From Clostridiales bacterium (GTDB lineage Bacteria > Bacillota > Clostridia > Lachnospirales > Lachnospiraceae), in contig JAMPHY010000005.1 of the NCBI GenBank assembly GCA_023663185.1, positions 124,001-188,000 on the forward strand: DNA of 64,000 nucleotides, given 5' to 3'. The position numbers and the translations under genes were made by a program. This document shows positions 18,509 through 27,247 of this stretch, piece after piece (positions within the stretch are counted from its first letter, which is position 1; each line of letters opens with the position of its first letter). A model generated the notes under the pieces. That model ran no database searches and was not told where the DNA came from. It saw only the letters and a list, made by a program, of their open reading frames with translations.

Positions 18509-19408
18509 ATGTATCATGGAATAATAAACATATATAAGGAAGCAGGATATACTTCTCATGATGTGGTAGCAGTACTGCGGGGGATTCTTAAGCAGAAAAA
18601 GATAGGGCATATGGGAACGTTGGACCCTGATGCAGTCGGAGTGCTTCCGACAGGCTTAGGTGTAGGCACAAGATTAAACGATATGTTAAACGGTGGCAGC
18701 AAGGAGTATATAGCAGAGCTGTATCTGGGAGTAACTACGGATACACAGGATATGTCGGGCAATATTTTATCAAGGCAGGAAGCAGACTGTACGCCTGAAC
18801 AGATAAAAGAGGCGGTATATGGCTTTATAGGCGATAGCGAACAGATTCCGCCTATGTATTCCGCGATTAAAATAAATGGGAAAAAGCTCTATGAACTGGC
18901 AAGAAAAGGGCAGGAGGTAGAGCGCAAGGCAAGACATATCAGGATAGAAGAAATTGAAATTATCATTATACAAATGCCGGTGGTGCAGATACGAGTGGTT
19001 TGTTCTGCAGGAACCTATATTCGTACCCTGTGCGACGATATTGGTAAGAAGCTTGGCTGCGGGGCGGCAATGAAATCCCTTAAAAGAACAAGGGTGGGCA
19101 GCTTCTTAATAAAAGACGCCATTACTTTAGACGAGATAAAAGAGTTAGTCCAAAGCGGCGGGATAAATGAGCACATAATACCTGTGGACGCCATGTTTGA
19201 AGAACTTAAGAGAATAAATGTATTAGAAGCTTTTGATAAGCAGCTCCAGAACGGAAATAGGCTTAAGGCGGATATGATACATTGCAGCCCTATGTTTGAC
19301 AACGACGAAAGAGTGCGTATATACAGCGCGCAGGGAGTATTTTACGGCATATACCGTTATGAGCAGAAGACAGAGGAATTCTGTCCGGTAAAAATGTTTA
19401 TGACATAG
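18509..19408 (+). CDS. truB: tRNA pseudouridine-55 synthase TruB
   Basis: TruB converts U55 of the tRNA T-loop to pseudouridine. The 299-residue protein has the catalytic motif GTLDPDAVGVLP with Asp39, the GYTSHDVV segment, and PPMYSAIKINGKKLYELARKG, followed by a C-terminal PUA-like region. The start at 18509 follows GGGAGA. It lies between nrnA and ribF and should be co-transcribed with them. Confidence 0.97.
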   Translation: MYHGIINIYKEAGYTSHDVVAVLRGILKQKKIGHMGTLDPDAVGVLPTGLGVGTRLNDMLNGGSKEYIAELYLGVTTDTQDMSGNILSRQEADCTPEQIKEAVYGFIGDSEQIPPMYSAIKINGKKLYELARKGQEVERKARHIRIEEIEIIIIQMPVVQIRVVCSAGTYIRTLCDDIGKKLGCGAAMKSLKRTRVGSFLIKDAITLDEIKELVQSGGINEHIIPVDAMFEELKRINVLEAFDKQLQNGNRLKADMIHCSPMFDNDERVRIYSAQGVFYGIYRYEQKTEEFCPVKMFMT

Positions 19409-19460
19409 TTTGCAGATAAATGTTTGTGGTGCGGAACATGGAAACAATATGGAGGTCGCT

Positions 19461-20405
19461 ATGCAGATTATACATGGAACTACGGAATTTGAGCTGCCTC
19501 AGAAAAGTGCGGTTGCCATCGGCAAGTTCGACGGCATTCACTTAGGACATAGAAAACTGATAGATAATATGTTAGAGCAGAAAAAGAACGGCTGTTTAGC
19601 CGTGGTCTTTACCTTCGAGCCGTCTCCGGAGAAATTTTTCGGGGGTAAAGAAGCTAAAGAACTTATGACCATAGATGAGAAACGCATTGCATTTGAAAGG
19701 CTTGGAATTGATATCCTGATTGAGTTTCCGTTAAATAAGGAGACTGCGGCGACGCCGCCTGAGCGTTTCGTCACGAAATATCTTGTCGGAAAATTAAAAG
19801 CCTCGGTCATCGTGGCGGGTACGGACATTTCTTTTGGAAATAAAGGCGCGGGAAATGCCGGACTTCTGCGTGAAATGGCACAAAAGGAAGGTTTTTTTGC
19901 ACAAATAATAGATAAGGTGACATGGAATGGAGCAGAAATCAGCTCCACGCTTATAAGGGAAGCGGTGCGAAAAGGAGATATGGAAAAAGTCTCGTCTTTA
20001 CTTGGAACGCCCTATCGCATAAGTGGAGAAGTGATTAACGGAAGGCAGCTTGGCAGGCAGCTTGGAATGCCGACGGTAAACCAGCAGCCGCCCGCCGATA
20101 AGCTGCTGCCGCCAAACGGCGTATATTATTCGTATGTATGGCTGGATAATGCGTGTTATACGGCGATATCCAATGTAGGCTGTAAGCCCACTGTAAGCGA
20201 AGAAACGCTTATGGGGGTTGAAACATATATTTATGATTTTGACTGTGATATTTACGGCAGGGAAATTGAAGTGGAACTGCTTCGCTTTAAGAGGGCGGAA
20301 ATAAAGTTTACGTCCACGGAAGCGTTAAAAGAACAGATGCGTAGGGATATTGATGAGGGCAGGGCTTTTCATCATACTTTTAATCAAGGCACAAAGGAAG
20401 GGTAA
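19461..20405 (+). CDS. ribF: Bifunctional riboflavin kinase/FAD synthetase RibF
   Basis: RibF makes FMN from riboflavin and then FAD. The N-terminal nucleotidyltransferase domain shows GKFDGIHLGHRKLI, the family's variant of the HxGH motif, and ISSTLIREAV. The C-terminal riboflavin kinase domain shows GRQLGRQLGMPTVN and GVYYSYV. The protein is 314 residues, the usual length. I chose ATG at 19461, five bases after GGAGG; an earlier TTG at 19410 adds residues that do not fit the family. It is the last gene of the rimP operon as seen here. Confidence 0.96.
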   Translation: MQIIHGTTEFELPQKSAVAIGKFDGIHLGHRKLIDNMLEQKKNGCLAVVFTFEPSPEKFFGGKEAKELMTIDEKRIAFERLGIDILIEFPLNKETAATPPERFVTKYLVGKLKASVIVAGTDISFGNKGAGNAGLLREMAQKEGFFAQIIDKVTWNGAEISSTLIREAVRKGDMEKVSSLLGTPYRISGEVINGRQLGRQLGMPTVNQQPPADKLLPPNGVYYSYVWLDNACYTAISNVGCKPTVSEETLMGVETYIYDFDCDIYGREIEVELLRFKRAEIKFTSTEALKEQMRRDIDEGRAFHHTFNQGTKEG

Positions 20406-20414
20406 AAAGCGGAT

Positions 20415-22046
20415 ATGGGTTTAGAAATAGTGCTTTCTATGGCAGGCGGATTGGGATTGTTTCTATATGGTATGCGCGCTATGAGCGACAGTATAGAGAA
20501 GGTTGCCGGCGCGAGACTCAGGCAGATATTGGAACAGCTTACTACTAATCGCTTTACGGGGATTTTGGTAGGTATAATTTTTACCGCGGTAATTCAGTCA
20601 TCGTCGGCGTGTACGGTAATGGTAGTCAGCTTTGTTAATACGGGACTGATGAATCTGTATCAGGCGGCGGGGGTTATATTTGGCGCCAATATTGGTACGA
20701 CGGTCACTTCGCTGCTTGTATCTTTTAAATTGGAAAAGTTAGCCCCTGTTATACTGCTTGTGGGCGTTGTTCTCGTGATGTTTTTTAAGAAAAATAAAGT
20801 CAATAGATTCGGAGAGGTCATTGTTGCTTTTGGTATCTTATTTATGGGCTTAAGCGGCATGTCGGGCGCTATGGCGGGTATGAAGGACTCTCAGGCTGTG
20901 ATGGATTTATTTGCTTCGCTTCATCTGCCTATATTAGGCGTATTAATCGGCACCATTTTAACGTCTATTATTCAGAGTTCGTCCGTAACTGTCAGTATCA
21001 TGGTGCTTATGGCAAATCAAGGGCTTATCGGACTTGATATGTGTATGTTCATTATTCTGGGCTGTAATATCGGCGCATGTACTCCGGCGCTTCTTGCTTC
21101 GCTTGCCGGTAAAAAAGATGCTAAGAGGGCGGCGGCGATACATCTTATTTTCAATATAATCGGAACGATTGTTGTCTATATCCTGTTTAGATTTGGCGTA
21201 AGGTACTTTATTGAGGCTTTATCGTATGTGGCTAAGAATGACGCGGGGCGTATCGTAGCTTATGCGCATATTTCCATAAAACTGTTCCAAGTTATAGTGA
21301 TGGCGCCGTTTATCGGGGCGATAGTCAAATTAACCTATGTATTGGTTCCGGGCGACGATAGGAGTATCAGCTATCGTGAAAGTCATCAGCTTAAATATAT
21401 CGGTGAAAAAGTCGTATTCAATCCTGCGACTGCCGTAGTCGAGGTAATTAAAGAGCTTGACCGTATGGCATCTTTGGCAATAGAAAACCTTAACCGCGCC
21501 ATGAACGCATTAATTACTATGGACGAAGAAGAGATTGATGAGGTATACGAAGTGGAAGAAAATATTGATTTCTTAAGCCATGCAATCTCTAACTATATGG
21601 TAAAAATTAACCAGACGACGCTGCCGATAGAGGACTTAAAGAGCATAGGCGCTCTTTTCCATGTAGTCAATGACATTGAGCGTATCGGCGACCATGCGGA
21701 AAATATAGCGGAGGCAGCGAAGCGCAGACTTGAAACAGGCGTAATTTTCAGTAAAGAGGCGCAGATGGAGATAGGCGCCATGCTGGATATGGTGAATACC
21801 TTGCTTAGATTTTCACTGGAAATGTTTGTAAAAAGTTCAGATGAGCATAGTGAAGACGTTAATAATCTGGACGAGGCAATTAACGAAAAGACTAAGGAAT
21901 TGCAGCAGAAGCACCTTAACAGACTGACAAATAATGAGTGCTCTCCGGAGGCGGGGGTTCTGTTTTCGGATATTATATCGGGGCTTGAGAGAGTTGCAGA
22001 CCATGCGATGAATATAGCGTTTGCTACGGTGGCTATGGATACGTGA
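20415..22046 (+). CDS. Na/Pi cotransporter with C-terminal PhoU-like domain
   Basis: This 543-residue protein has two inverted Na/Pi-cotransport repeats with the QSSS motifs (VIQSSSACTVMVVSF, about residue 60, and IIQSSSVTVSIMV, about residue 188). They are followed by a soluble helical PhoU-like region (about 345-540, including HVVNDIERIGDHAENIAE and GLERVADHAMNIAFA). It should import phosphate with sodium or, in some members, regulate phosphate export. It starts ten bases after ribF, so it may be read from the same transcript. A VTC polyphosphate polymerase elsewhere in the window would also use phosphate, but the two are not linked. Confidence 0.93.
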   Translation: MGLEIVLSMAGGLGLFLYGMRAMSDSIEKVAGARLRQILEQLTTNRFTGILVGIIFTAVIQSSSACTVMVVSFVNTGLMNLYQAAGVIFGANIGTTVTSLLVSFKLEKLAPVILLVGVVLVMFFKKNKVNRFGEVIVAFGILFMGLSGMSGAMAGMKDSQAVMDLFASLHLPILGVLIGTILTSIIQSSSVTVSIMVLMANQGLIGLDMCMFIILGCNIGACTPALLASLAGKKDAKRAAAIHLIFNIIGTIVVYILFRFGVRYFIEALSYVAKNDAGRIVAYAHISIKLFQVIVMAPFIGAIVKLTYVLVPGDDRSISYRESHQLKYIGEKVVFNPATAVVEVIKELDRMASLAIENLNRAMNALITMDEEEIDEVYEVEENIDFLSHAISNYMVKINQTTLPIEDLKSIGALFHVVNDIERIGDHAENIAEAAKRRLETGVIFSKEAQMEIGAMLDMVNTLLRFSLEMFVKSSDEHSEDVNNLDEAINEKTKELQQKHLNRLTNNECSPEAGVLFSDIISGLERVADHAMNIAFATVAMDT

Positions 22047-22081
22047 TTGTAACATATATAGAAAATAATTAGCTGCACCCA

Positions 22082-22110
22082 TTGACATGTTATGTAAATA
22101 TTGCTATAAT
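22082..22110 (+). promoter_or_regulatory. Consensus sigma-A promoter for the NlpC/P60 gene
   Basis: TTGACA (22082-22087) and TATAAT (22105-22110) match consensus with a 17-bp spacer. The gene starts about 100 bp downstream, and the leader contains repeated GTAACA/TGTAAC-like motifs. Confidence 0.85.
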
Positions 22111-22167
22111 GACAATATATTCGTAACAAATATGTAACATTTGTAACTGAAATGTTATATTTCCTAA

Positions 22168-22189
22168 AAGCAGGCGATAATCGCCGCTT
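22168..22189 (+). promoter_or_regulatory. Leader hairpin before the NlpC/P60 gene
   Basis: GGCGAT-A-ATCGCC flanked by AAGC/GCTT forms a compact stem about 22 bp before the start codon. No T-run follows, so it is more likely an RNA structure affecting stability or translation than a terminator. Confidence 0.45.
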
Positions 22190-22211
22190 ATGAAAACAAA
22201 TGGGGTAGACT

Positions 22212-23396
22212 ATGAAGAAAAAACTTATATGTTTAATGATATCAGCAATATTATTGTGCCAGCCGGTTCAGGTAAATGCCGCAGAGACTAAACCTGATAC
22301 TAAGACTGTCAGCGGGAATACATTGGAAAGTGATACGCCGCAGGAGACTAAGTCTGATGAAAACAATGCAGATAAAGAAGCAGAAGCTAAGGAAAGTGAT
22401 GCGCAGGCTGAAGAGACTGCCTCAAACGAAACACAGCCTAAAGAAAGCGGCAATAGCGTAAGAGACGCATTGAGCGCTCCGGTAGGTATATCGTCAGTTG
22501 TAGAAACTAAGTCTAAAGAGGACTATGTAAAAGCTTATGAAGCGGCTAAAAATGCTAATTGGGGCTATACTAATCTGGGAATTGCCAATGTAAGCAATAA
22601 TCTTAATATTAGAGCAATACCTGCAGCCGACGGCAAGCTGGTAGGCAAACTGCCTAAAGACGCGGCATGTGAAGTGCTTGATTCAGACGGTGAATGGGCT
22701 CATATTAAATCCGGCAAAGTAGAAGGATACGTGAGCTGTGAATATCTTCTTACCGGATTAAATGCTAAGTGGAGAGCGGAAGAACTTGTTTCCACAATCG
22801 CTACGGTTACGGCGGACAGCCTTAGAGTGCGTGGGGAAGCAAGCACTGATGCAGATATAATTACCACGGTTCCTAAGGGTGAAGAACTTGAAGTAGTGGA
22901 ATCTTTAGGCGATTGGATAAAAGTATATCTTGATGATGAAATCGTATACGTTTTTGCGGAATTCGTTCAGGTGGATGCTAAATTAAATACCGCTATAACT
23001 ATGACGGAGCTTCTTTACGGACAGGGTGTATCGGACGTGCGCGTAGACTTATGCCAGTATGCGAAGCAGTTCCTCGGCAATCCTTATGTATGGGGCGGCA
23101 CAAGTCTTACAAACGGCGCGGATTGTTCAGGTTTTGTTTTAAGCGTATATAAGAAATACGGCGTTTCGCTTCCTCATTATTCAGGCTCGCAGGCAAACTG
23201 TGGAACCAGAATCAGCGTTTCAGAGGCAAAACCGGGAGATTTGGTGTTCTACGGAAGCGGACAGACCATCAATCATGTTGCCATTTACATAGGAAACGGT
23301 CAGGTAATCCATGCCAGCAGCCCGAAAACCGGCATTAAGATTTCCAATGTATATTATAGGACTCCGCTTAAAGCGGTGCGAATTCTGCGGGATTAA
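22212..23396 (+). CDS. Secreted cell-wall hydrolase, two SH3b domains plus NlpC/P60
   Basis: This 394-residue protein has a signal peptide (KKKLICLMISAILLC, cleavage near VNAAE), an acidic low-complexity linker (about 25-85), two bacterial SH3 domains (about 118-180 and 195-255) and a C-terminal NlpC/P60 peptidase. The catalytic triad is visible: Cys305 in NGADCSGF, His355 in INHVAIYIG and His367 in VIHAS. It should cleave peptidoglycan stem peptides, between D-Glu and diamino acid, during growth or separation. It has its own consensus promoter and a leader of about 100 bases. It is probably monocistronic with the acyltransferase 34 bp downstream. Confidence 0.94.
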   Translation: MKKKLICLMISAILLCQPVQVNAAETKPDTKTVSGNTLESDTPQETKSDENNADKEAEAKESDAQAEETASNETQPKESGNSVRDALSAPVGISSVVETKSKEDYVKAYEAAKNANWGYTNLGIANVSNNLNIRAIPAADGKLVGKLPKDAACEVLDSDGEWAHIKSGKVEGYVSCEYLLTGLNAKWRAEELVSTIATVTADSLRVRGEASTDADIITTVPKGEELEVVESLGDWIKVYLDDEIVYVFAEFVQVDAKLNTAITMTELLYGQGVSDVRVDLCQYAKQFLGNPYVWGGTSLTNGADCSGFVLSVYKKYGVSLPHYSGSQANCGTRISVSEAKPGDLVFYGSGQTINHVAIYIGNGQVIHASSPKTGIKISNVYYRTPLKAVRILRD

Positions 23397-23430
23397 GAAA
23401 TGAATAAATCCAAAAGAGAGTTGGATATAT

Positions 23431-24522
23431 ATGCTAACAGAAAATTTTACTAAAAATATTGCCGGCGAAATTGATAATAAAACCGGCAATAAAATTTACT
23501 GGATAGAATGTATTAAAGTATTTTCAACATTTTTAGTTGTAATGCAGCATAGTATTTCTGGTATGTGGGTATCTTTGTCTCCTGAAACAATAGAATGGAG
23601 AATAATAAACCTTATATTTCTCATTTCCAGATGTGGTGTGCCCGTTTTTTTTATGTGCAGCGGCATGGGAATGCTTGTAAAGGAGCGTTCCATAGAAAGT
23701 ATTTTCAAGAAAAATATATTTGGTCTTATAAAGATTTATGTTTTCTGGATGCTGATATACGGCGTAAAGGATGCTATTTCTCTTATTTATAATAGTTATG
23801 GAATAAGGATTATTTTGAACTCATTAATAAAAAGCATTATCTTCGGTCAGTATCACACATGGTTTATAATGACTCTGTTTGGTTTATATCTCATAACGCC
23901 GTTTCTTTATGAAATAGTAAATAAAGAAAAACTTATGAAATATTTTATAGCGTTATCTGTTCTATTTACGATAATTTTTCCCGCTATCTGTAAACTTGAT
24001 GGCTCAGGCCGCTTAAATACTGTTTTTGAAACATTTAATATGAGATTTGTTGTTGGCTATGTAATGTATTATGTTTTAGGATATTACATCGGGCATTCTT
24101 TTAATTTTTCTTACATAATGAACCGCAAAAAAGCTTTAACCACCACGATAATTCTATGTCTTGGCAGTATTTTTACTGCTTTTATGATAAGTTGTACGGT
24201 TTCTGTTAAAAGCGGAGAGCCGTTTCAAGATGTTTATGGAGAATTTGCCCCTTTAGGACTTGTAATGAATATTTCAATCTTAATGCTTTTTCAACTACTG
24301 ATAACTGCAAAAAAGCATGGAAAACTTATTTTTAAACTGGGGAGCTGCGGTGTAAGCATATATCTGATGCATCCCTTGCTTTTACCCATAGCTTCATTTT
24401 TTTCTGGCATAAGTAGAATATGGGGGGGTATTGCCGTATATATAGCCGCTCTTATTATCAGTCTTATACTTAACCAATTAAAAGGTCTGAAATTAAAAAA
24501 GTGTAGGATTAAGAAATTATAG
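23431..24522 (+). CDS. Membrane acyltransferase, acyltransferase-3 family
   Basis: This 363-residue membrane protein has about ten hydrophobic segments. The opening IYWIECIKVFSTFLVVMQHS contains the conserved catalytic-type His of acyltransferase-3 proteins (here in MQHS), and a middle segment shows FGQYHTWFIMTLFGLYLITPFLYE. Such enzymes O-acetylate or succinylate surface glycans or lipids. Its AT-rich composition differs a little from its housekeeping neighbours, which may mean transfer. It lies just downstream of the cell-wall hydrolase, so a surface polymer is a plausible substrate; this is inference. Confidence 0.85.
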   Translation: MLTENFTKNIAGEIDNKTGNKIYWIECIKVFSTFLVVMQHSISGMWVSLSPETIEWRIINLIFLISRCGVPVFFMCSGMGMLVKERSIESIFKKNIFGLIKIYVFWMLIYGVKDAISLIYNSYGIRIILNSLIKSIIFGQYHTWFIMTLFGLYLITPFLYEIVNKEKLMKYFIALSVLFTIIFPAICKLDGSGRLNTVFETFNMRFVVGYVMYYVLGYYIGHSFNFSYIMNRKKALTTTIILCLGSIFTAFMISCTVSVKSGEPFQDVYGEFAPLGLVMNISILMLFQLLITAKKHGKLIFKLGSCGVSIYLMHPLLLPIASFFSGISRIWGGIAVYIAALIISLILNQLKGLKLKKCRIKKL

Positions 24523-24551
24523 TTGCAAAGTAAGTTTTTATGTGGTAAAAT
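24523..24551 (+). promoter_or_regulatory. Promoter of rpsO
   Basis: TTGCAA (24523-24528), 17 bp, TAAAAT (24546-24551). It starts just after the acyltransferase stop and gives a leader of about 105 bases before rpsO. Confidence 0.7.
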
Positions 24552-24561
24552 ATCAGGGTAT

Positions 24562-24660
24562 GAATTTCAGCCGATACTCAGAGCAGGGTACTCCAGCCCA
24601 TTCTTAGTATCAGGCGGTAAGAGAGCAGTAGATTAATTACTGTTAAGAAAGAGAGGAGAA
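24562..24660 (+). promoter_or_regulatory. Structured rpsO leader, probable S15 autoregulatory RNA
   Basis: The leader contains paired segments such as CCGATACTCAG near 24572 with CTTAGTATC near 24603, and CAGTA/TACTG around 24636. Ribosomal protein S15 represses its own mRNA through leader structures in many bacteria. The location and potential folding support such a role here, but I could not match it to a named class. Confidence 0.45.
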
Positions 24661-24663
24661 AAC

Positions 24664-24930
24664 ATGATTTCAAAGGAAAAGAAAGCAACAATTATCAAAG
24701 AATATGGCAGGGCGGAAGGCGATACAGGTTCACCGGAGGTACAAATAGCGATACTGACTGCAAGGATTCAGGAATTAACAGAGCATCTTAAAGCTAATCC
24801 GAAGGACCATCATTCCAGAAGAGGACTTTTGAAAATGGTAGGTCAAAGACGCGGTATGCTTGCATATTTAAAGAATAAGGATATCGAGAGATATCGTGCG
24901 TTGATTGAGAAATTAGGGCTTAGAAAATAA
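24664..24930 (+). CDS. rpsO: Small subunit ribosomal protein S15
   Basis: S15 binds 16S rRNA and is a primary assembly protein of the 30S platform. The 88-residue sequence is canonical, including [37 protein letters not shown] and LGLRK at the end. It starts at 24664 behind GAGAGGAG. It is followed by a terminator and then pnp, the classic rpsO-pnp arrangement. Confidence 0.99.
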   Translation: MISKEKKATIIKEYGRAEGDTGSPEVQIAILTARIQELTEHLKANPKDHHSRRGLLKMVGQRRGMLAYLKNKDIERYRALIEKLGLRK

Positions 24931-24937
24931 GAAATAC

Positions 24938-24983
24938 AAGGCGGTGCAAGGTTCATTATAAGCCTTTCCGCCTTTCATTTTTT
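24938..24983 (+). terminator. Intrinsic terminator between rpsO and pnp
   Basis: AAGGCGG (24938-24944) pairs with CCGCCTT (24968-24974), with a further AAGG/CCTT pairing inside, followed by TCA and six T residues. It should end most rpsO transcripts. Confidence 0.8.
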
Positions 24984-25036
24984 GTTATAAAACGTTTAAA
25001 TGGGTGAAAGACATATTTTAATAAGGAGAGAAGACT

Positions 25037-27127
25037 ATGTATAAGAGTTACACAATGGAACTTGCCGGACATACGCTTCGTGTGGATATCGGCAGAGTTG
25101 GCAAGCAGGCAAACGGCTGCGCTTTTATGCAGTACGGAGATACGACGGTATTATCTACCGCAACAGCGTCGGATAAGCCGAGAGATGGAATTGACTTTTT
25201 CCCCTGCAGTGTTGAGTATGAGGAAAAAATGTATGCAGTAGGCAAGATTCCGGGAGGATTTAACAAGAGGGAAGGAAAGGCGTCTGAGAATGCGATTTTG
25301 ACAAGCCGTGTTATTGACAGACCTATGCGTCCCCTATTCCCGAAGGATTACAGAAATGACGTTACTTTAAACAATATGGTTATGAGCGTTGATCCGGAAT
25401 GCCGTCCTGAGCTTGTAGCAATGCTTGGTACATCGATAGCGACATGTATTTCGGATATTCCGTTTGACGGACCTTGCGCAATGACGCAGGTTGGAATGGT
25501 TGACGGCGAATTTATCATCAATCCTTCACAGGAGCAATGGGCAAACGGCGATTTGCAGATGACGGTTGCTTCTACCGCGCAAAAGGTCATTATGATTGAA
25601 GCAGGCGCAAACGAGATTCCGGAAAATAGAATTATTGAAGCGATTTATAAAGCGCATGAAATTAACCAGACAATCATCACATTTATCAATCAGATAGTCG
25701 CAGAGGTTGGAAAGCCGAAGCATGCTTATGAGAGCTGTGCTATTCCCGATGAAATGTTTGAGGAGATTAAGAGAATCGTTACTCCCGAAGAGATGGAGAA
25801 GGCTGTTTTCACTGATGAAAAGCAGGTTCGCGAGGAGAACATCAGAAATATTACAGAGAAGTTGGAGGAGGCTTTTGCTGAAAACGAAGATTATCTTGCA
25901 GTCCTTTCCGAAGCTGTATATCAGTACCAGAAGAAGACTGTACGTAAGATGATTTTAAAAGACCACAAGCGTCCTGACGGTCGTGAACTTACACAGATTC
26001 GTCCGCTTGCCGCAGAAGTGGATATTATTCCCAGAGTGCATGGTTCTGCAATGTTTACCCGTGGACAGACACAGATTTGCAATGTATGTACGCTTGCGCC
26101 TTTGTCAGAAGTGCAGAAGGTAGACGGACTTGACGAAAACGTAACGGCAAAAAGATATATGCATCACTATAATTTCCCTTCATATTCCGTGGGTGAAACA
26201 AAAGTGAGCAGAGGTCCGGGACGTAGGGAAATCGGACATGGTGCGCTTGCAGAAAGAGCGCTTGTGCCGGTGCTTCCTTCCGAGGAAGAGTTCCCGTATG
26301 CAATCCGTACCGTATCCGAGACTTTTGAATCCAACGGTTCTACTTCAATGGCGTCTACATGCGCGTCATGTATGTCACTGATGGCAGCGGGAGTGCCTAT
26401 TAAGAAGATGGTTGCAGGTATTTCCTGCGGTCTGGTAACAGGTGAGACAGACGACGATTTTGTACTGCTTACCGATATACAGGGCTTGGAAGACTTCTTC
26501 GGCGATATGGACTTTAAAGTTACCGGTACGCATGACGGTATTACGGCTATCCAGATGGATATTAAGATTCATGGGCTTACAAGACCTATAGTAGAGGGTG
26601 CGATTGCAAGGTGCCGTGACGCAAGAGAGTATATTATGGCGAACTGCATGGTTCCTGCGATTGCAGAACCGAGAAAAGAAGTCGGCAAGTATGCGCCGAA
26701 GATTATATCTATTCAGATTGATCCTGAAAAGATTGGCGACGTTGTAGGTCAGCGTGGTAAGACAATCAATGAGATTATCGCGCGCACGGGCGTTAAGATT
26801 GATATTACTGACGATGGACAAGTATCCGTATGCGGAACCGATAAGTCAATGATGGATAAAGCGGTTGATATGATTAAGATAATAACAACCGATTTTGAAG
26901 CAGGTCAGATATTTAAGGGAACTGTCGTAAGCATTAAAGAGTTTGGCGCTTTCATAGAGTTTGCGCCCGGAAAAGAAGGCATGGTTCATATTTCCAAGAT
27001 TGCGAAGGAAAGAATCAATCATGTAGAAGATGTGTTGACGCTTGGCGATAAAGTTACGGTTGTCTGTCTTGGTAAAGACAAGATGGGACGCATTAGCTTC
27101 TCTATGAAAGACGTAGCGCAGGTTTAA
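25037..27127 (+). CDS. pnp: Polynucleotide phosphorylase
   Basis: PNPase is the 3'-5' phosphorolytic exoribonuclease of RNA turnover. The 696-residue protein has two RNase PH domains (about 1-225 and 300-530), a KH domain (about 550-610; IGDVVGQRGKTINEI) and an S1 domain (about 618-690; GTVVSIKEFGAFIEFAPGKEGMVHISKI). The catalytic core motif GTHDGITAIQMDIKI with its Asp residues is present. It starts at 25037 behind AAGGAGAG. It forms the conserved rpsO-pnp pair. Confidence 0.98.
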   Translation: MYKSYTMELAGHTLRVDIGRVGKQANGCAFMQYGDTTVLSTATASDKPRDGIDFFPCSVEYEEKMYAVGKIPGGFNKREGKASENAILTSRVIDRPMRPLFPKDYRNDVTLNNMVMSVDPECRPELVAMLGTSIATCISDIPFDGPCAMTQVGMVDGEFIINPSQEQWANGDLQMTVASTAQKVIMIEAGANEIPENRIIEAIYKAHEINQTIITFINQIVAEVGKPKHAYESCAIPDEMFEEIKRIVTPEEMEKAVFTDEKQVREENIRNITEKLEEAFAENEDYLAVLSEAVYQYQKKTVRKMILKDHKRPDGRELTQIRPLAAEVDIIPRVHGSAMFTRGQTQICNVCTLAPLSEVQKVDGLDENVTAKRYMHHYNFPSYSVGETKVSRGPGRREIGHGALAERALVPVLPSEEEFPYAIRTVSETFESNGSTSMASTCASCMSLMAAGVPIKKMVAGISCGLVTGETDDDFVLLTDIQGLEDFFGDMDFKVTGTHDGITAIQMDIKIHGLTRPIVEGAIARCRDAREYIMANCMVPAIAEPRKEVGKYAPKIISIQIDPEKIGDVVGQRGKTINEIIARTGVKIDITDDGQVSVCGTDKSMMDKAVDMIKIITTDFEAGQIFKGTVVSIKEFGAFIEFAPGKEGMVHISKIAKERINHVEDVLTLGDKVTVVCLGKDKMGRISFSMKDVAQV

Positions 27128-27196
27128 AATATAAAAATTTAAGACAGCGTAAAATATAAACTTAGAGTGATATAAAATTTAAAAGTTGTAAAATTT

Positions 27197-27228
27197 AAAA
27201 GCCGGAGACATATAACCCTCCGGCTTTT
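27197..27228 (+). terminator. Intrinsic terminator after pnp
   Basis: A perfect 11-bp stem, AAAAGCCGGAG (27197-27207) with CTCCGGCTTTT (27218-27228). It ends only about 20 bp before the next start codon, so any transcript entering the next gene from upstream must read through it. Confidence 0.85.
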
Positions 27229-27247
27229 GATAGGAAGGAAAGAATTA

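Noticed and set aside
22105-22211. Riboswitch (such as a c-di-AMP type) before the NlpC/P60 gene
   Set aside because: The leader of about 100 bases is too short and lacks the multi-helix core; only simple hairpins are seen.
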